A program made the translations under genes and the position numbers. Positions 11,281 through 22,135 of a DNA stretch of 64,000 nucleotides are shown here, one piece after another. The notes beneath the pieces are model-generated. The model did no database searches, was not told the origin of the DNA, and saw nothing but the letters and a program-made list of their open reading frames with translations. Positions within the stretch are counted from its first letter, which is position 1. Every line of letters begins with the position of its first letter. Source of the DNA: Sepioteuthis lessoniana (taxonomy: Eukaryota > Mollusca > Cephalopoda > Myopsida > Loliginidae); the NCBI GenBank assembly GCA_963585895.1, contig OY757904.1, positions 10,043,599 through 10,107,598 on the forward strand, read 5' to 3'.

Positions 11281-13110
11281 CAATGAAGGGAAGAGATTTA
11301 CGGCTCGTTAAGAAACTGCGGATTGTTTCCGGAGGAGGAGAAATAATGCTGCAAAAGAAACCCGAGGCACGGGAGAGCTACTCTATATTGATCAACACAT
11401 CCTGACCTTGAGCAAGTCCAGACGGAAAAATCTAGCTATGGCCTGGATTGACTACAAAAAGGCATACGGTATGGCCCCGCAAAGCTGGATAATAAACTGC
11501 CACAACGATCAACTTTATCGAGAAAACCATGAAAATCTGAAGAGTGAAATTTACAGCAGGAGGGAAAAGCTTATCTGAAGTGAAGATCCAGAGAGGCGTA
11601 CTTCAGGGAGATACGCTATCACCATTACTGTTCGTAATAGCGATGAAGCCACTCAATCACATTTTCAGAAATGTACAGGCGGATAAAAATTTAGTAAATT
11701 ACACGAAAAGATCAATCACTTAATGAGCACGGACGATATTAAACTGTCTGCCATTAACGAAAAATTATTGGAAACTCTAATACACGCAGTGAGAATATAC
11801 AGTCAGGCCATAGGGTTAAAATTTGGCATAGAAAATGCACCATAGTAATTATGAAAAGCGGCAAACAACATACGAGGAACAGGATGGAACTAACAATTCA
11901 AGAGAAATTTAGACCGCTTGGTGATAAGGAATCCTACAAATATTGGGAAATATTGGAAGTTGATACCATTAAACAAGTGAAAATGAAAGAAAAAAAATTA
12001 AAAAGTGTACCTCGGGGGAGAAGAAAGCCATTCAAAACAAACCTCTATACAAGAAGCTTATCAAAGGTAACATACTCGGTATCATTCTTGAAGTGGACCA
12101 GAGAAGAACTTAAACAAATGGGCCAGAGAAAAAGAAAACTAATGACTATGCATAAGGCTTTACATCCCTGAGTGTCAAGAAAAGAAAAGAAGACTGATTG
12201 CTTGCATTGAAGACAGCGTTGACTATACAACAACTCGAATATAACATAGAAAAGCGCGGAGGAAGATTGATTACAGCCACCAGAAGCAATATGAAAAATA
12301 CGAGGATCAACAACAGAAATAACCAGAAAACAAAAATGGCAAGGAGAGCAACTACATAGATGTCTGAAACGACTAACAAGCCATGGCTAAGAAAGGGAAA
12401 CGTTAAGAGAGAAACTGAATTTCTTCAAATAGCAGCAGAAAAGAAGGCCAAATCACATCAAAGTAAGAATAGATAAGACGCAACAAAACATCAGATGTAG
12501 GTAATATAGAGATTGAGACGAAACAAGGAATCACATTATAAGGGAATACAGCAAATTAGCACAGAAAAAATAAAAGACTAGACACAACTGGGTAGGCAAG
12601 GTGATCCACTGGGAATTGTGTAAGAAACTGAAGTTTGACAATGCAAACAAATGGCAATGTACAATCAAAAATCTTTCATTGAGAGTGAGACAAGCAAACT
12701 CCTCTGAGATTTTGAGATACAAACGGATCATCTAAAATCGGCCAGGTGACCAGACCTTAAAATAATAATAATGAAAAAAGAGAACTTGCAGAATTGTAAA
12801 CTTGGCTGTCCCGGGTAAAATTGAAAGAAAACGAAAAGAAGGAAAAATACCTGGATCTTGCTAGGTAATTGGAAAAAAAACTTTGGATGATTCTAGCAAT
12901 TGTAATTAGAGCTCTTGAAACAGTAACCAAAGGATTAGTACAAAGATTGGAGGAGTTGGAAATAAGAGGACGAGTGAGGAACGTTCAAACTACAACACTG
13001 CTTTGATCGGACAGAATATTGAAAAGAGTACTGGAGACAGAAGGATACTGCCTATTATTCAAACTCCAGTGAGAAACCATCGGCTAACACCGATATGAAA
13101 AACTCGAAAT
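11281..13110 (+). pseudogene. Decayed non-LTR retrotransposon of the restriction-like-endonuclease class (R4/NeSL-like)
   Basis: Fragments of a reverse transcriptase appear in order: 'LAMAWIDYKKAYGMAP' at about 11432-11480 (RT block with the first catalytic D), 'FLKWTREELKQMGQRKRKL' within the longest surviving ORF (11851-12171, 106 codons), and 'NWVGKVIHWELCKKLKFDN' at 12580-12645. The H of a CCHC-type finger survives in 'DETRNHII' (12513) but its cysteines are lost. 'KKRTCRIVNLAVP' (about 12777-12815) matches the strand that follows the PD-D/E-xK endonuclease site in this class; the catalytic PD and D positions are altered. The C-terminal 'KGLVQRLEELEIRGRV' is at 12930-12980. Many stops and shifts show it is dead. 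The class assignment is from memory of family motifs. Confidence 0.65.
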
Positions 13111-14143
13111 GGGTTATTAAGGATAATAGTCCTTTGTAAACCATCATAGTCACAAGAAACGGTTGTTAAAACCAGTAATTTGAGCAGACTTATATAGTGT
13201 CATATTTTATTGTCTCAAAGAAATACTTTTCAAACAGATCTAAATGACCCATATAGTGAAATGTCATAGGAACAATGATTACGGGGTATATTGTATCTGG
13301 GACTAATGAAAATTAAGGGTTGATGCTACTCTCTACAAAATTCAAGAACTGGAAGCTCAATATTAGATCCTATTTATTCTCATACACAAGACACGTATTT
13401 TTATGTTTTTTAGTCAAAGATAAAAATGTATTTCACTGATATTGAATATCGAGATTTCGGAAGTATATGTCTGATTGTGTTAGTGTTCATATATGAGATC
13501 ATATCAGTAAATATTATATGTAAGGAGAATGTAATCAGTTGTTGAGTACTCTTAGAAATAAGGGTACCAGTCTATTTTGTTGGACGTTGAATGTTTGATT
13601 ATTTGGTCATATCTTCTCTCCCTACCCCATAACAAAAGCCGTGTATGAAAAACGATTTATAAATCAGTCTAGGAAGTCGTAAAAATATATCCTTGAATAA
13701 AAAGATTTTTATTCTTTTTGTTACGACTATTCAGGCTCTTTGACCAGCAGACTGACATATAGATAGACATTTTTGGGTCTAAGAGTACATCAGACATTTC
13801 CTAGTCATTTATAATTCTTCGTATCTGATATGTTAAAAGATCAAACTGAAAACATACATCATGAAGTAAAACAAATTCCATTAAAAAAAGTTGATTTGTT
13901 TTGGTTCATTGTTTAAGAAAGAAAAACCTATAAAAAACTCAGCAAAATCAGTACAAATAGTAAGAACAACATATGTATCTCTACGTATATGACGGGATAA
14001 GACATTATAGAAGATATTTGCTGGCCTAGAAAGATAAATTTAAATCTTTAAGGGCCTGTGTATTTGAATTATTGAGGGACAGTATATTTGTAAATCTGTA
14101 GCTGAGATTTATTTTTATGCACTCTCATATTTAAAAAACACAG
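13111..14143. other. No gene recognised
   Basis: AT-rich DNA with no ORF or element that I recognise. Confidence 0.5.
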
Positions 14144-14162
14144 TTTATATATATATATATAC

Positions 14163-14200
<38 letters not shown>
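14144..14200. repeat. (TA)n-(TG)n microsatellite
   Basis: TA run, ACATA, then about 18 TG units. Confidence 0.95.
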
Positions 14201-14203
<3 letters not shown>

Positions 14204-14254
14204 TGGAACAAAATCTCAGCAGACCGTCATTTCGTTACTATAAATTTATTTCAG

Positions 14255-14377
14255 CAGACCACTCCAAAAGAGCAACCAACCCTTTCAGATAAAACATTAT
14301 TTAAAAAATGGATTCTCAATCATTCTAAAAAAGATATTGAATATAGAAAGAAAATGAGGGACAAAAAATGGGCTTGA
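14255..14377 (+). CDS. Candidate 3'-terminal exon, unknown protein
   Basis: A possible splice acceptor (pyrimidine-rich 'AAATTTATTTCAG', ending at 14254) opens a 40-codon frame ending in TGA at 14375-14377. The peptide is Lys-rich and includes 'KKWILNHSKKDIEYRKKMR', which looks more protein-like than the surrounding random frames. ATTAAA near 14541 could serve as a polyadenylation signal. The longer ORF back to 14165 runs through a TG microsatellite and is not believable as coding. I do not recognise the protein and no upstream exon was found, so this may be chance. Confidence 0.2.
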   Translation, partial: QTTPKEQPTLSDKTLFKKWILNHSKKDIEYRKKMRDKKWA

Positions 14378-15250
14378 AGTTGTTGTCAAAAGCGAATGTA
14401 ATGTCAATGTCTGGTGTCCTGAATCGTGATGGATCTAAAAAAATTATGGGGGTTCAGAGAACATTTAGCAATTGAAATCTTTTAAATATGTTGACCTGTT
14501 TTACGTTAAGCAAAAGATCTGTCTATATATTCATTAAAGAAAACGTGGCGATAAACATTATTACTAATATCAAACTAATCTTTTTAAAAAAAATTTTAGG
14601 GTCTTATTTCTATTTAAGATTGAAATTTAGTCTTTATTATATGTCATAATATTTTTATATATACTTTTATTCTGAATACTGCCATTCTTATTACTGTTCA
14701 CATCATTAATACCATAATCATAACACTGGTAAACAACAAATTTGTTGTCTTCATTTTTTTAGCAGATTTAAGACGAATCTGATGCGCTGAATCCAAAAAT
14801 CACATTGGTTTTGCTCAATCAGGTCAAGTTTTTGAGTTATCGCCACATGTCGTTTTTAGAGCATTTTAGAAGTTGGTGGGGGTAAAATGCCATGTCGAAT
14901 AATTGTTTTGATTGGAAATGATTATTTTAATGACAAGAAGTATTCAGGTCCGATAGTTCTGGGTGATTATGTCGAAAAGGGATCAGTTTGAAGTCATAAA
15001 ACCTCGAAATCTTCCAAAAATTGGTGCGGCAAAGCATAAAGTTGTTGAATCAAAACTAAAGTTAATGGGGCAGCCGCCCCAGGAAGTGTATAGGAAACTC
15101 CACCTGCGCACGTACGGGTGTTTTCGCTTCATTTGTGTTTCGGAATATTTGCGTTGTCATGCTGGTGGCACCAAATACGGATCGTGGCGGGCTGCGGTGG
15201 CACCAATTTATGATTAATTTGTACCTATTTTTGTTTTGCTGGTGAATGAG

Positions 15251-15439
15251 ATGGCTTCGGCCAGAAGATCGTGCAGAAATAAGCCCGACGTGTTCAGCTA
15301 CATATGTGGATAATACACCATTGCTCCTAATAGGAAGCCAGTCACAAGTTTCATAACGCGTGCTTACCATGCTTATTTAGGTGTTATACTTGCTGACCAG
15401 CAAAAGGTTTGGGCGCCACACAGGCTGTGCGAAGCATGA
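15251..15439 (+). pseudogene. N-terminal fragment of a conserved uncharacterised invertebrate protein, broken
   Basis: From ATG at 15251 the frame reads with 'CRNKPDVFSYICG' near residue 8, then TAA at codon 21, then 'RKPVTSFITRAYHAYLG', 'DQQKVWAPHRLCEA' and TGA at 15437-15439. This resembles the start of a Cys-rich protein found as many predicted genes in arthropods and molluscs (from memory: a C..YICG zinc-like knuckle, later WAPH..C). It may itself come from a mobile element. The in-frame TAA replaces what would normally be a sense codon. It ends abruptly where the RTE copy starts, so it may have been cut by that insertion or carried with it. The ORF of 84 codons just upstream (14963-15217) is not recognised. 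Confidence 0.4.
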
Positions 15440-17925
15440 TCAGTTGTTCGTAGCATCCCTAAACATAATATTCGTATCATTGGAGGAAACATGAATGCTC
15501 AAACAGTTAAACGAAAACCAATTCAGCTTATGTAACTCGTCAAACAGAAACGGAGAAACATGTAACGGATTTCTCACTAGAAAATGGACTAAGATCCTTT
15601 AATACTAAATTTCAGAATAAAAGGGGTAAACTATGGACCTGCACCTACGCAAATAATCCGAAATGACAGATAGGCTTCTTCCTCATGAATAAGAAATTGA
15701 TTAATAGCTCTTTAATTTGTGTGGAAAAACTCATTTTTTTAAGGTTTGTCTTCCGACCGCCGTATTCTCACAACACAGACACATTTGCATCTATGCAGGA
15801 ATATAACACAAACAACCAAAACCACACACAGTGACGGGTACATGCTTAACTATAGAGATATTAGCAATAAACATCCGACAACACTAAGAAAAAAAATTCG
15901 ATGCTCTTCAGGTGTTATCAGAAACACTGACTCCGAATGGTGAATATAAGTACTTCGTCAATGCCCACATGGAAGCAGCAACAGCAGACTGCATAGCAAC
16001 AAAACTAATTACAAAAATAGAGTTTTGTGGAGGCATTAACAGTTAAGAAAAAAATTAACAACGTGAAAACTGCCTCCATATGTAGTAAAAGGAATTCAAC
16101 TTATGCCAACGGTTAGAAACTTAAGAAGGCACAAAAGGAACTAACAAATGCATACCTAAAAGATCAAATAGAATACATTAAAGACAAGATCAATAAGATG
16201 AGAAATTCGGTAGAAGATAGACAATCTCGAATAACGTGGAAGACAACAAATAAAGTGAATAAAAGAAAGAGCACGTCCAGAGCTAAATTAAGAACTGCCA
16301 GTCAAAAAGAACGAATAACACTAATGATAATAATATTTCAAGAATCTGCTAGGATGGTCCCCTAAAGTTACGTATGAACATATCAAGAAAAATACTAATA
16401 AACAACTAAGACATCAAACTAGGACAGTTTACGCAAGAAGAACACGACGTAGAACTAGCAAAATTTGAAAACAGAAAAGCTACCGGTTTTGATGAAATAT
16501 CACCTGAAGAATGGAAGACAAGGAAATTCGACGTCATACAGCTTCGATACTACAACGCTGTATATAACCAGAACACAATAGACAGAGGGACAAAGGGCTA
16601 CATCCACTTTTTCCCCAAGAAAGGTGACCTCGGAATTGCCAAGAACTACCAGGATATAACCCTTACTTCTAAAATTTGCAATGCTCTGCAAATCAAACCG
16701 CATTGAACCTGAGAACGAGAAAATTCGTAGGAAGAATCAAAATGGTTTTCGAAAAAATCGATCTCCAGCATCTCAAATTCTGACAATCATTGAATTTTAG
16801 AAGGAGTTTGTGCAAAAAACATCGAGGCGACCCTATTATTTGTATATTTCTCCAAGGAATTTGAATCTATACACAGAGGGAAAATGGAGCAAATACTTAT
16901 GGCAATGGTCTGCCCAAAGAAACCGTCTCAGCCATAATGATGCTCTATAAAAACACGAAAGTAAAAGTTCAGTCACCGGATGAAGACACAGATTTCTTTG
17001 ACATTGATGCAGGTGTTATGCAAGGCGATACATTACCTGTTCATAATCTGCCTACACTACGTTCATCGACCATCGCTAGATTTAATGAAAGAAAATGGTT
17101 TTACAATGAAAAAGACAAGAAGAAGACGATATCCTGTACAAACTATTACGGACGCGGACTACGCTGATGACTTAGTGCTTTTGGCAAATACATCAGCCCA
17201 GGCTAAATCCTGCTTCATAGTCTGAAGAAGGCCGCAGCTGGCATAGGCCTCCATGTCAATGTAGACAAAACGGAGTGTTGTAATCAAAATAAGAAAATAA
17301 AAAAATCTCCATACAAAAAGATGATTCTCTGAAATTATTGGACAAGTTCACCTACCTCGGAAGCAGCGTGTCCTCAACGGAAAACGACATCATTACAAGT
17401 CTAGCAAAGGCATGAAAAGCTAACGATAGGTTATCGGTCATATGGCAGTTGGACCTATCCGATAAAATAAGATGCAACTGTTTTCCAGGCAGCGGTCGTA
17501 TTTATACTGCTATATGGATGCGCCACATGGACACTGACTAAGCATATTGAGAAAAAGCTTGAGGGCAATTGCACAAGAATGTTGTGAGCTATATTGAACA
17601 AATCCTGGAAGCAACATCCCATAAAACTGCGGCTGTACGGTCACCTGCCTACCACCTGTAAAACCATCTGAATCAGAGGAACAAGACAGTTCGGGATATT
17701 GCTGAAGAAGTAAGGATGAACTTATAAGCGGCATTCTTTGGTGGATCCCTTCACACTGACGACCAGGTATTTGACGACCAGCTAGAACTTATCTACAACA
17801 GCTCACAAGGGACACAGAACGTTGTCTAGAAGACCTGCCAGAATCGATGGATGATAGAGACGAGTGGTTAGAGAGAGAGTCTGGGAAACCCGTGCTAGTG
17901 GCATGAAATGATGATGCTGATGATG
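15440..17925 (+). pseudogene. RTE-type LINE, long decayed copy (endonuclease C-terminal part, RT and C-terminal domain)
   Basis: The element starts inside the endonuclease: 'IPKHNIRIIGGNMNAQ' at 15455-15502, then 'LSSDRRILTT' near 15750 where the family has SDH. The RT follows: 'KATGFDEISPEEWKTRKFD' near 16475-16530, 'FFPKKGDLGIAKNYQDITL' near 16608-16665, 'LFVYFSKEFESIHRGKMEQ' near 16840-16895 (the first catalytic D replaced by Y) and 'TDADYADDLVLLANTSAQA' near 17150-17205 (YADD box intact). The C-terminal domain carries 'RPARTYLQQL' near 17770-17800 with large changes. It ends in a GATGATGCTGATGATGATTG tail at about 17907-17926, similar to other copies. There are stops and frameshifts throughout. 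The 5' end is truncated against the unrelated fragment at 15251-15439. Confidence 0.8.
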
Positions 17926-17934
17926 ATTGTTGTC

Positions 17935-18568
17935 ACCATCAATTTTCCTATTATTAACCTTTATCAAGTGAGTTTAAATCTATTTTTATGACGTCATTTA
18001 AAGATTAGTTCATAACGGTTATCTAATAGCTGGCTAGTAAATTTATTCCAAATGGCACATATTTTTTCTTCCAGTCAAAGGTTACATCTACTGCTGAAGC
18101 GTCCAGGATTAGAAGATTTAAAAAAAAAAAAATCTCCTTTTAATTTGTTAGGTTAGGCCCCTATCTCTCAAACTCCCAAACCACCTCGATAGGGCTGTGC
18201 GGTTTCTACGCAAAAAGGTTGGCAAAACAGTGTCTATCATTGTAGAACCTCTGTTTTCAATTTCAAGCTAATATTCTAATAGAAACCTTCTCCTCGTTAC
18301 TATTTTTCATGGGAAAATATTTATTTGGTTGACCATTTTCTAAGAATCATTATACATTCCTCCCATGGAACAATCTTCTTTATTTCTACAATTTCAATGT
18401 AATTTATTTGTTCGCTGATTATCTATTACATATTTGTCTATTAAATTCTTGTTATGATTATTAATTACTTTTGATATATTATTTGTTCAAGAGTAATTAA
18501 TTTTTTGTGAGTTTCTATTAAAAATTCTATTCAATGGGTTATGTTGAAATGTTTATCTTAAGAAATTA

Positions 18569-18570
<2 letters not shown>
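17935..18570. other. No gene recognised
   Basis: AT-rich DNA. A short GC-richer stretch at 18150-18250 is not recognised. Confidence 0.5.

Positions 18571-18602
<32 letters not shown>
18571..18602. repeat. (TA)n microsatellite
   Basis: Pure TA run. 18603-18898 holds nothing recognised. Confidence 0.95.
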
Positions 18603-18606
<4 letters not shown>

Positions 18607-18896
18607 TTACTCAAAGGTGGGTTAAACCAGATTACCTTTCTTTTCAGATGCTTATTTTTTTTCAATAGAATTAACATTATTGTCACTATCTTCAAGTCAA
18701 AAATTACAACTATCATTATTATTGTTGTTGGTGTTGCAATGTTCAGTAACTTTATTATTTATCATTTATTCCTGGTATTCTAGTCTCTGTATGAAATTTA
18801 AAAGATTATATATTAATTATCATTCATTGAGGACTCCTGGAGAGTAATAAGAATCCTCTTTTATATTCTCAAAACGAATAATTCCCGGCTCATATT

Positions 18897-18898
<2 letters not shown>

Positions 18899-18931
<33 letters not shown>

Positions 18932-19000
18932 ATATATGTGTGTGTGTGTGTGTGTGTATGTGTGCGTGCGTGCGTGTGTGTGTGTGTGTGTGTGTGTGTA
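18899..19000. repeat. (TA)n-(TG)n microsatellite with TGCG interruptions
   Basis: TA run passing to TG/TGCG repeats; the overlapping Cys-Val ORFs are translated microsatellite. 19001-19537 is AT-rich without recognised genes. Confidence 0.95.
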
Positions 19001-19537
19001 GGTGGGTGCGTCTTTCAGTTCATATTCATGAAAAATTTGTTTATCTTGTCCAGTACCTACTTGGACTGCCAGTCACCATCAATACACGTCACTTCGGACA
19101 TTGCTCACTTATCTGAGTATTCTTGAGCCTTTTTGAAAGCAAAATACAATCTTATTTCGGAAGCCTTAAATCTTCTCATTTTCCAATTTGAAAAGCCAGC
19201 AGTTCAGTACAACAAAAAACTATATCTCACCAGTTGCCATAGACTTGGCTAGACTTTTTGAAATATGCATGTGTCGTAGTTGATATAATGAAAATGACTT
19301 GATTTTTTCTGCGTGTTCGTAAAATACACACATATTATTTTGTTTGCCGCTGTATTAATTACTGTTTTTTTTATTGTTGCAGACACATTTTTTATGTTTC
19401 CTGGTGTTGTATTTGTTGTAAGGCTCGCAAGAGCGTGATTTCCTTTCAATGGATTGCCGTCAAAATTTGAATTGTAGATACCAAATTTAATCGTTTTCTC
19501 TCACTGAATAATTCGAATCATTATTTGCCCGGGCAAA

Positions 19538-19811
19538 CTTAACGCATGTTCGGGGTGGGGGGTGTCCTCGTGGTGTAATGGTTAAAGCGATGGACTCCGG
19601 AATCGTAGTACGCGAGTTCGTACACCAGTCGCGCTATTACGTTCACTTTCTGGCAAATACCCCTGGAAAATGTATGAACCCCCTTATCCTCCCAGCTGTG
19701 GGTCAAATAGTACCACTATTGTTCTTCTAGGAGAATGGCTTTGGCATTAAATAACCTAAAAAGAGTTGATATGCCATTAAACAAAGAAACCAAACCAACC
19801 TTAACGCATGT
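19538..19811 (+). mobile_element. tRNA-derived SINE, family A, full-length, with perfect 12-bp target duplication
   Basis: Body 19550-19799. The head has an A-box-like 'TGGTGTAATGGTTAAAGCG' (19570) and a B-box-like 'GCGAGTTCGTACACC' (19612), as in tRNA genes transcribed by RNA polymerase III. The 3' part reads 'TTCTTCTAGGAGAATGGCTT' and ends in a AAACCAAACC-type tail. The 12-mer CTTAACGCATGT occurs at both edges (19538-19549 and 19800-19811), showing insertion by target-primed reverse transcription. The same family occurs at 20878, 21890 and 30145. Its partner LINE is not identified. Confidence 0.85.
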
Positions 19812-19856
19812 CTTTCGAATTCGACGATCATACAATATACAAACCAACGTAATCAT

Positions 19857-20447
19857 CATCATGTCGTGCCGCCAGCACGGGTATCCCTGACCCTCTCTCG
19901 CCACTTCTCCCTATAATTCATCACCTCCGGCAGGTCTTCAGGGTTACATCCTGTGCCTTCACATAGCTGCTGTATGTAATTTCGAGCTGGTCGTCCCGCT
20001 TTTGCTTGGCCATATGTGGGGGGTCCATAGGAGTACATCACTTACGAGCTCGTCCTTGCTTCTCCAGCAGTGTCCTGCGTGTCTGGTTCGTCTAACTTGT
20101 ATAGTTTTCGTAATGGGAGGCAAGTGGCCGTGTAGTTGCTGTCTCGTGGGGTGTTGTCGCCAGGACTTGTTCAATATTGCTCTCAACATTCTTGTGTAGT
20201 TGCCGTCTAGTTTCTTCTCCAGCCGTTTAGTTAGCGTCCATGTAGTGCATCCATATAGCAGTATCGATACAACCGCTGCCTGGAAGAAACTGCGTTTCAT
20301 TTTATCGGTCAGGTCTGATTTCCATATGATTGAGAGCCTATCGATAGCCGTCCATGCTTTCGTCAGCCGTACATGCTTTCGTGAGACGCTACTTCCAAGG
20401 TAGGTGAATTTGTCTACTAGTTTCAGAGAGGCTCCGTCTCTCACCAC
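19857..20447 (-). pseudogene. RTE-type LINE, 3' fragment
   Basis: Minus strand: 'KLVDKFTYLGSSV' near 20400, then a short internal deletion, 'RLTKAWTAIDRLSIIWKSDL' near 20310-20370, 'ILLYGCTTWTLTKRLEKKL' near 20210-20270, 'VRRTRHAGHCWRSKDEL' near 20050-20110, and the last codons near 19870. The tail is CATCATCAT on the plus strand at 19854-19862. A frame change near 20000 separates two open stretches. It is 5' truncated within the RT C-terminal region at about 20447. Confidence 0.85.
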
Positions 20448-20877
20448 CGGTAAATTAAGCTCCAAAGAATGATATATCTGCAGGCATGAACAGGAAATTA
20501 TCCATTGATTAGTAGCAAACTTATATGAAATGATTCTCGTGATACTGAAAATGTTTAAACATTTTCGGACAAATCTAGTGCACGTGTAGATATATAGTTA
20601 TGAACGAATGTATGGTTTATTGTGTATGAACAGAAGTGAGTTAAAAAAAAGTATCGCGATTGAATCTGTATTTATCAAGATAGAAATTTACAGTGAAGGA
20701 AACATTAATTTTCTTCAAAATAATCTTTCAGCGTTGAACACATTAATTTTAGTGAATTTTAAACGAGTCGAAACATTTCCGAGACTCTTTGTTCGATCCG
20801 GTGGTAAGAAGTCTCGCTTAACTTCTTGGAACGTGATACACGTCGTCAGTGCTTATCTTTGGGATGAATTTTCACTC
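20448..20877. other. No gene recognised; one unassigned ORF
   Basis: An ORF of 90 codons (20608-20880, plus) has no motif that I recognise; its end lies exactly at the SINE target site. It is probably a chance ORF. Confidence 0.4.
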
Positions 20878-21027
20878 TAACAAACCAATCCCAGCTATGG
20901 GTTAAATAGTTCCACTACTGTTCTTCTAGGAGAATAGATTTGGCATTAAATAACCTCCAAAGGTTGATATGCCATTAAACAAAGAAACCAAACCAAACCA
21001 AACCAAACCACACCTTTAACAAACCAA
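20878..21027 (+). mobile_element. SINE family A, 5'-truncated copy with 11-bp target duplication
   Basis: Body about 20889-21016, matching only the 3' half of the family ('TTCTTCTAGGAGAATAG', 'TTGATATGCCATTAAAC') and ending in five AACCA-type units. TAACAAACCAA flanks it at 20878-20888 and 21017-21027. The tRNA-like head is missing, so reverse transcription stopped early. Confidence 0.75.
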
Positions 21028-21123
21028 AAAAAAAGTTGCGTAGAACTAAGTTTAATAATTTTGATGAATGCTACACTTGTACAATCTCTTAATTGGACGT
21101 AATAATTATCTCATAAACTATCA

Positions 21124-21695
21124 ATCGTCATCGTCGTCGTGTCGTGCCACAAGCACGGATATCCTTGACCCTCTCTCGCCACTTCTCCCTATCGTTCATC
21201 GCCTCAGGCAGGTCCTCCGGGCTACATCCCGTATCCTCACATAGCTGCTGTATGTATGTTCGAGCTGGTCGTCCTGCCCTTGCTCGGCCATATCTTGGGG
21301 TCCATAGGAGTACATCACTTATGAGCTCGTCCCTTCTTCTCCAGTAGTGTCCTAGATGTCTGGTTCGTCTAACTTGGATGGTTTTCGTGATGGGAAGCAG
21401 GTGGCCGTATAGTTGGTGCTTTGTGGGGTGTTGCTGCCAGGACCTATTCAATATTGCTCGCAGCATTCATGTGTAATTGCTGTCTAACTTTTTCTCCAGC
21501 CGTTTTGTTAGCATCCAAGTGGTGCATCCATACAGCAGTATCGACACGACCGCTGCTTGGAAGAAACTGCGTTTCATTTTATCGGTCAGGTCTGACTTCC
21601 ATATGATCGATAGCTAAACGATAGCTGTCCATGCCTTCGTTAGCCGCGTGTCGATGTCTTTTTCGGTTGATGAGACACTGCTACCTAGGTAGATG
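21124..21695 (-). pseudogene. RTE-type LINE, 3' fragment
   Basis: The minus strand keeps a 112-codon frame (21128-21466) with 'MLRAILNRSWQQHP', 'VRRTRHLGHYWRRRDEL', 'RARAGRPARTYIQQLCED' and 'EDLPEAMNDREKWRERV', the normal C-terminal end of this LINE. Upstream parts (21470-21695) continue in other frames ('RLTKAWTAI' region, 'YLGSSVSSTEKDID' region). The 3' tail on the plus strand is GTCATCGTCGTCGTG at 21127-21141, a variant of the usual trinucleotide tail. 5' truncated. Confidence 0.85.
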
Positions 21696-21856
21696 AATCA
21701 ATTGTAGCTTTATAATCTAGATCTGTACACATATATTTAGTATTTAAGTTGCATCATCATTTAAATCTACAATTTGAAAACATCATTGCTTCAAGGTAAT
21801 GTTTTTGTTCACACCATATACTTGAGTATATATATATATATTTATATATATATTAT

Positions 21857-21857
<1 letters not shown>

Positions 21858-21897
<40 letters not shown>
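21858..21897. repeat. (GA)n microsatellite
   Basis: Pure GA run, preceded by short TA repeats (21827-21855). Its end served as the SINE target site. Confidence 0.95.
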
Positions 21898-21898
<1 letters not shown>

Positions 21899-22135
21899 TG
21901 ATTGGCTTGGATTCTTTGTTTAATGGCATATCAAGCTTTGTAGGTAATTTAATGGCAAAGCTATTCTCCTAGAAGAACAGTAGTGGTACTATTTAACCCA
22001 TAGGATAAGGGGGTTCATACCTTTTCGAAAGTGAACGTAATAGCGCGACTTTAGTACGAACTCGCTTACTACGATTCCGCAGTCCATCGCTTTAACCATT
22101 ACACCACGAGGACACCCTCCCCCGAGAGAGGTTGA
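21890..22135 (-). mobile_element. SINE family A, minus strand, with 12-bp target duplication
   Basis: Body about 21902-22123. On the minus strand the head has 'GGTGTAATGGTTAAAGCG' and a B-box-like region, and the tail has 'TTCTTCTAGGAGAATAGC'. GAGAGAGGTTGA occurs at both edges (21890-21901 and 22124-22135). The head is almost the same as in the copy at 19538. Confidence 0.85.

Noticed and set aside
19556-19625. tRNA gene
   Set aside because: A and B boxes are present but the sequence does not fold into a clear cloverleaf by eye. It is followed by a SINE body and bounded by target duplications.
20608-20880. 90-codon ORF as a gene
   Set aside because: No motif, no splice or promoter context, and the length is within chance for this many kilobases.
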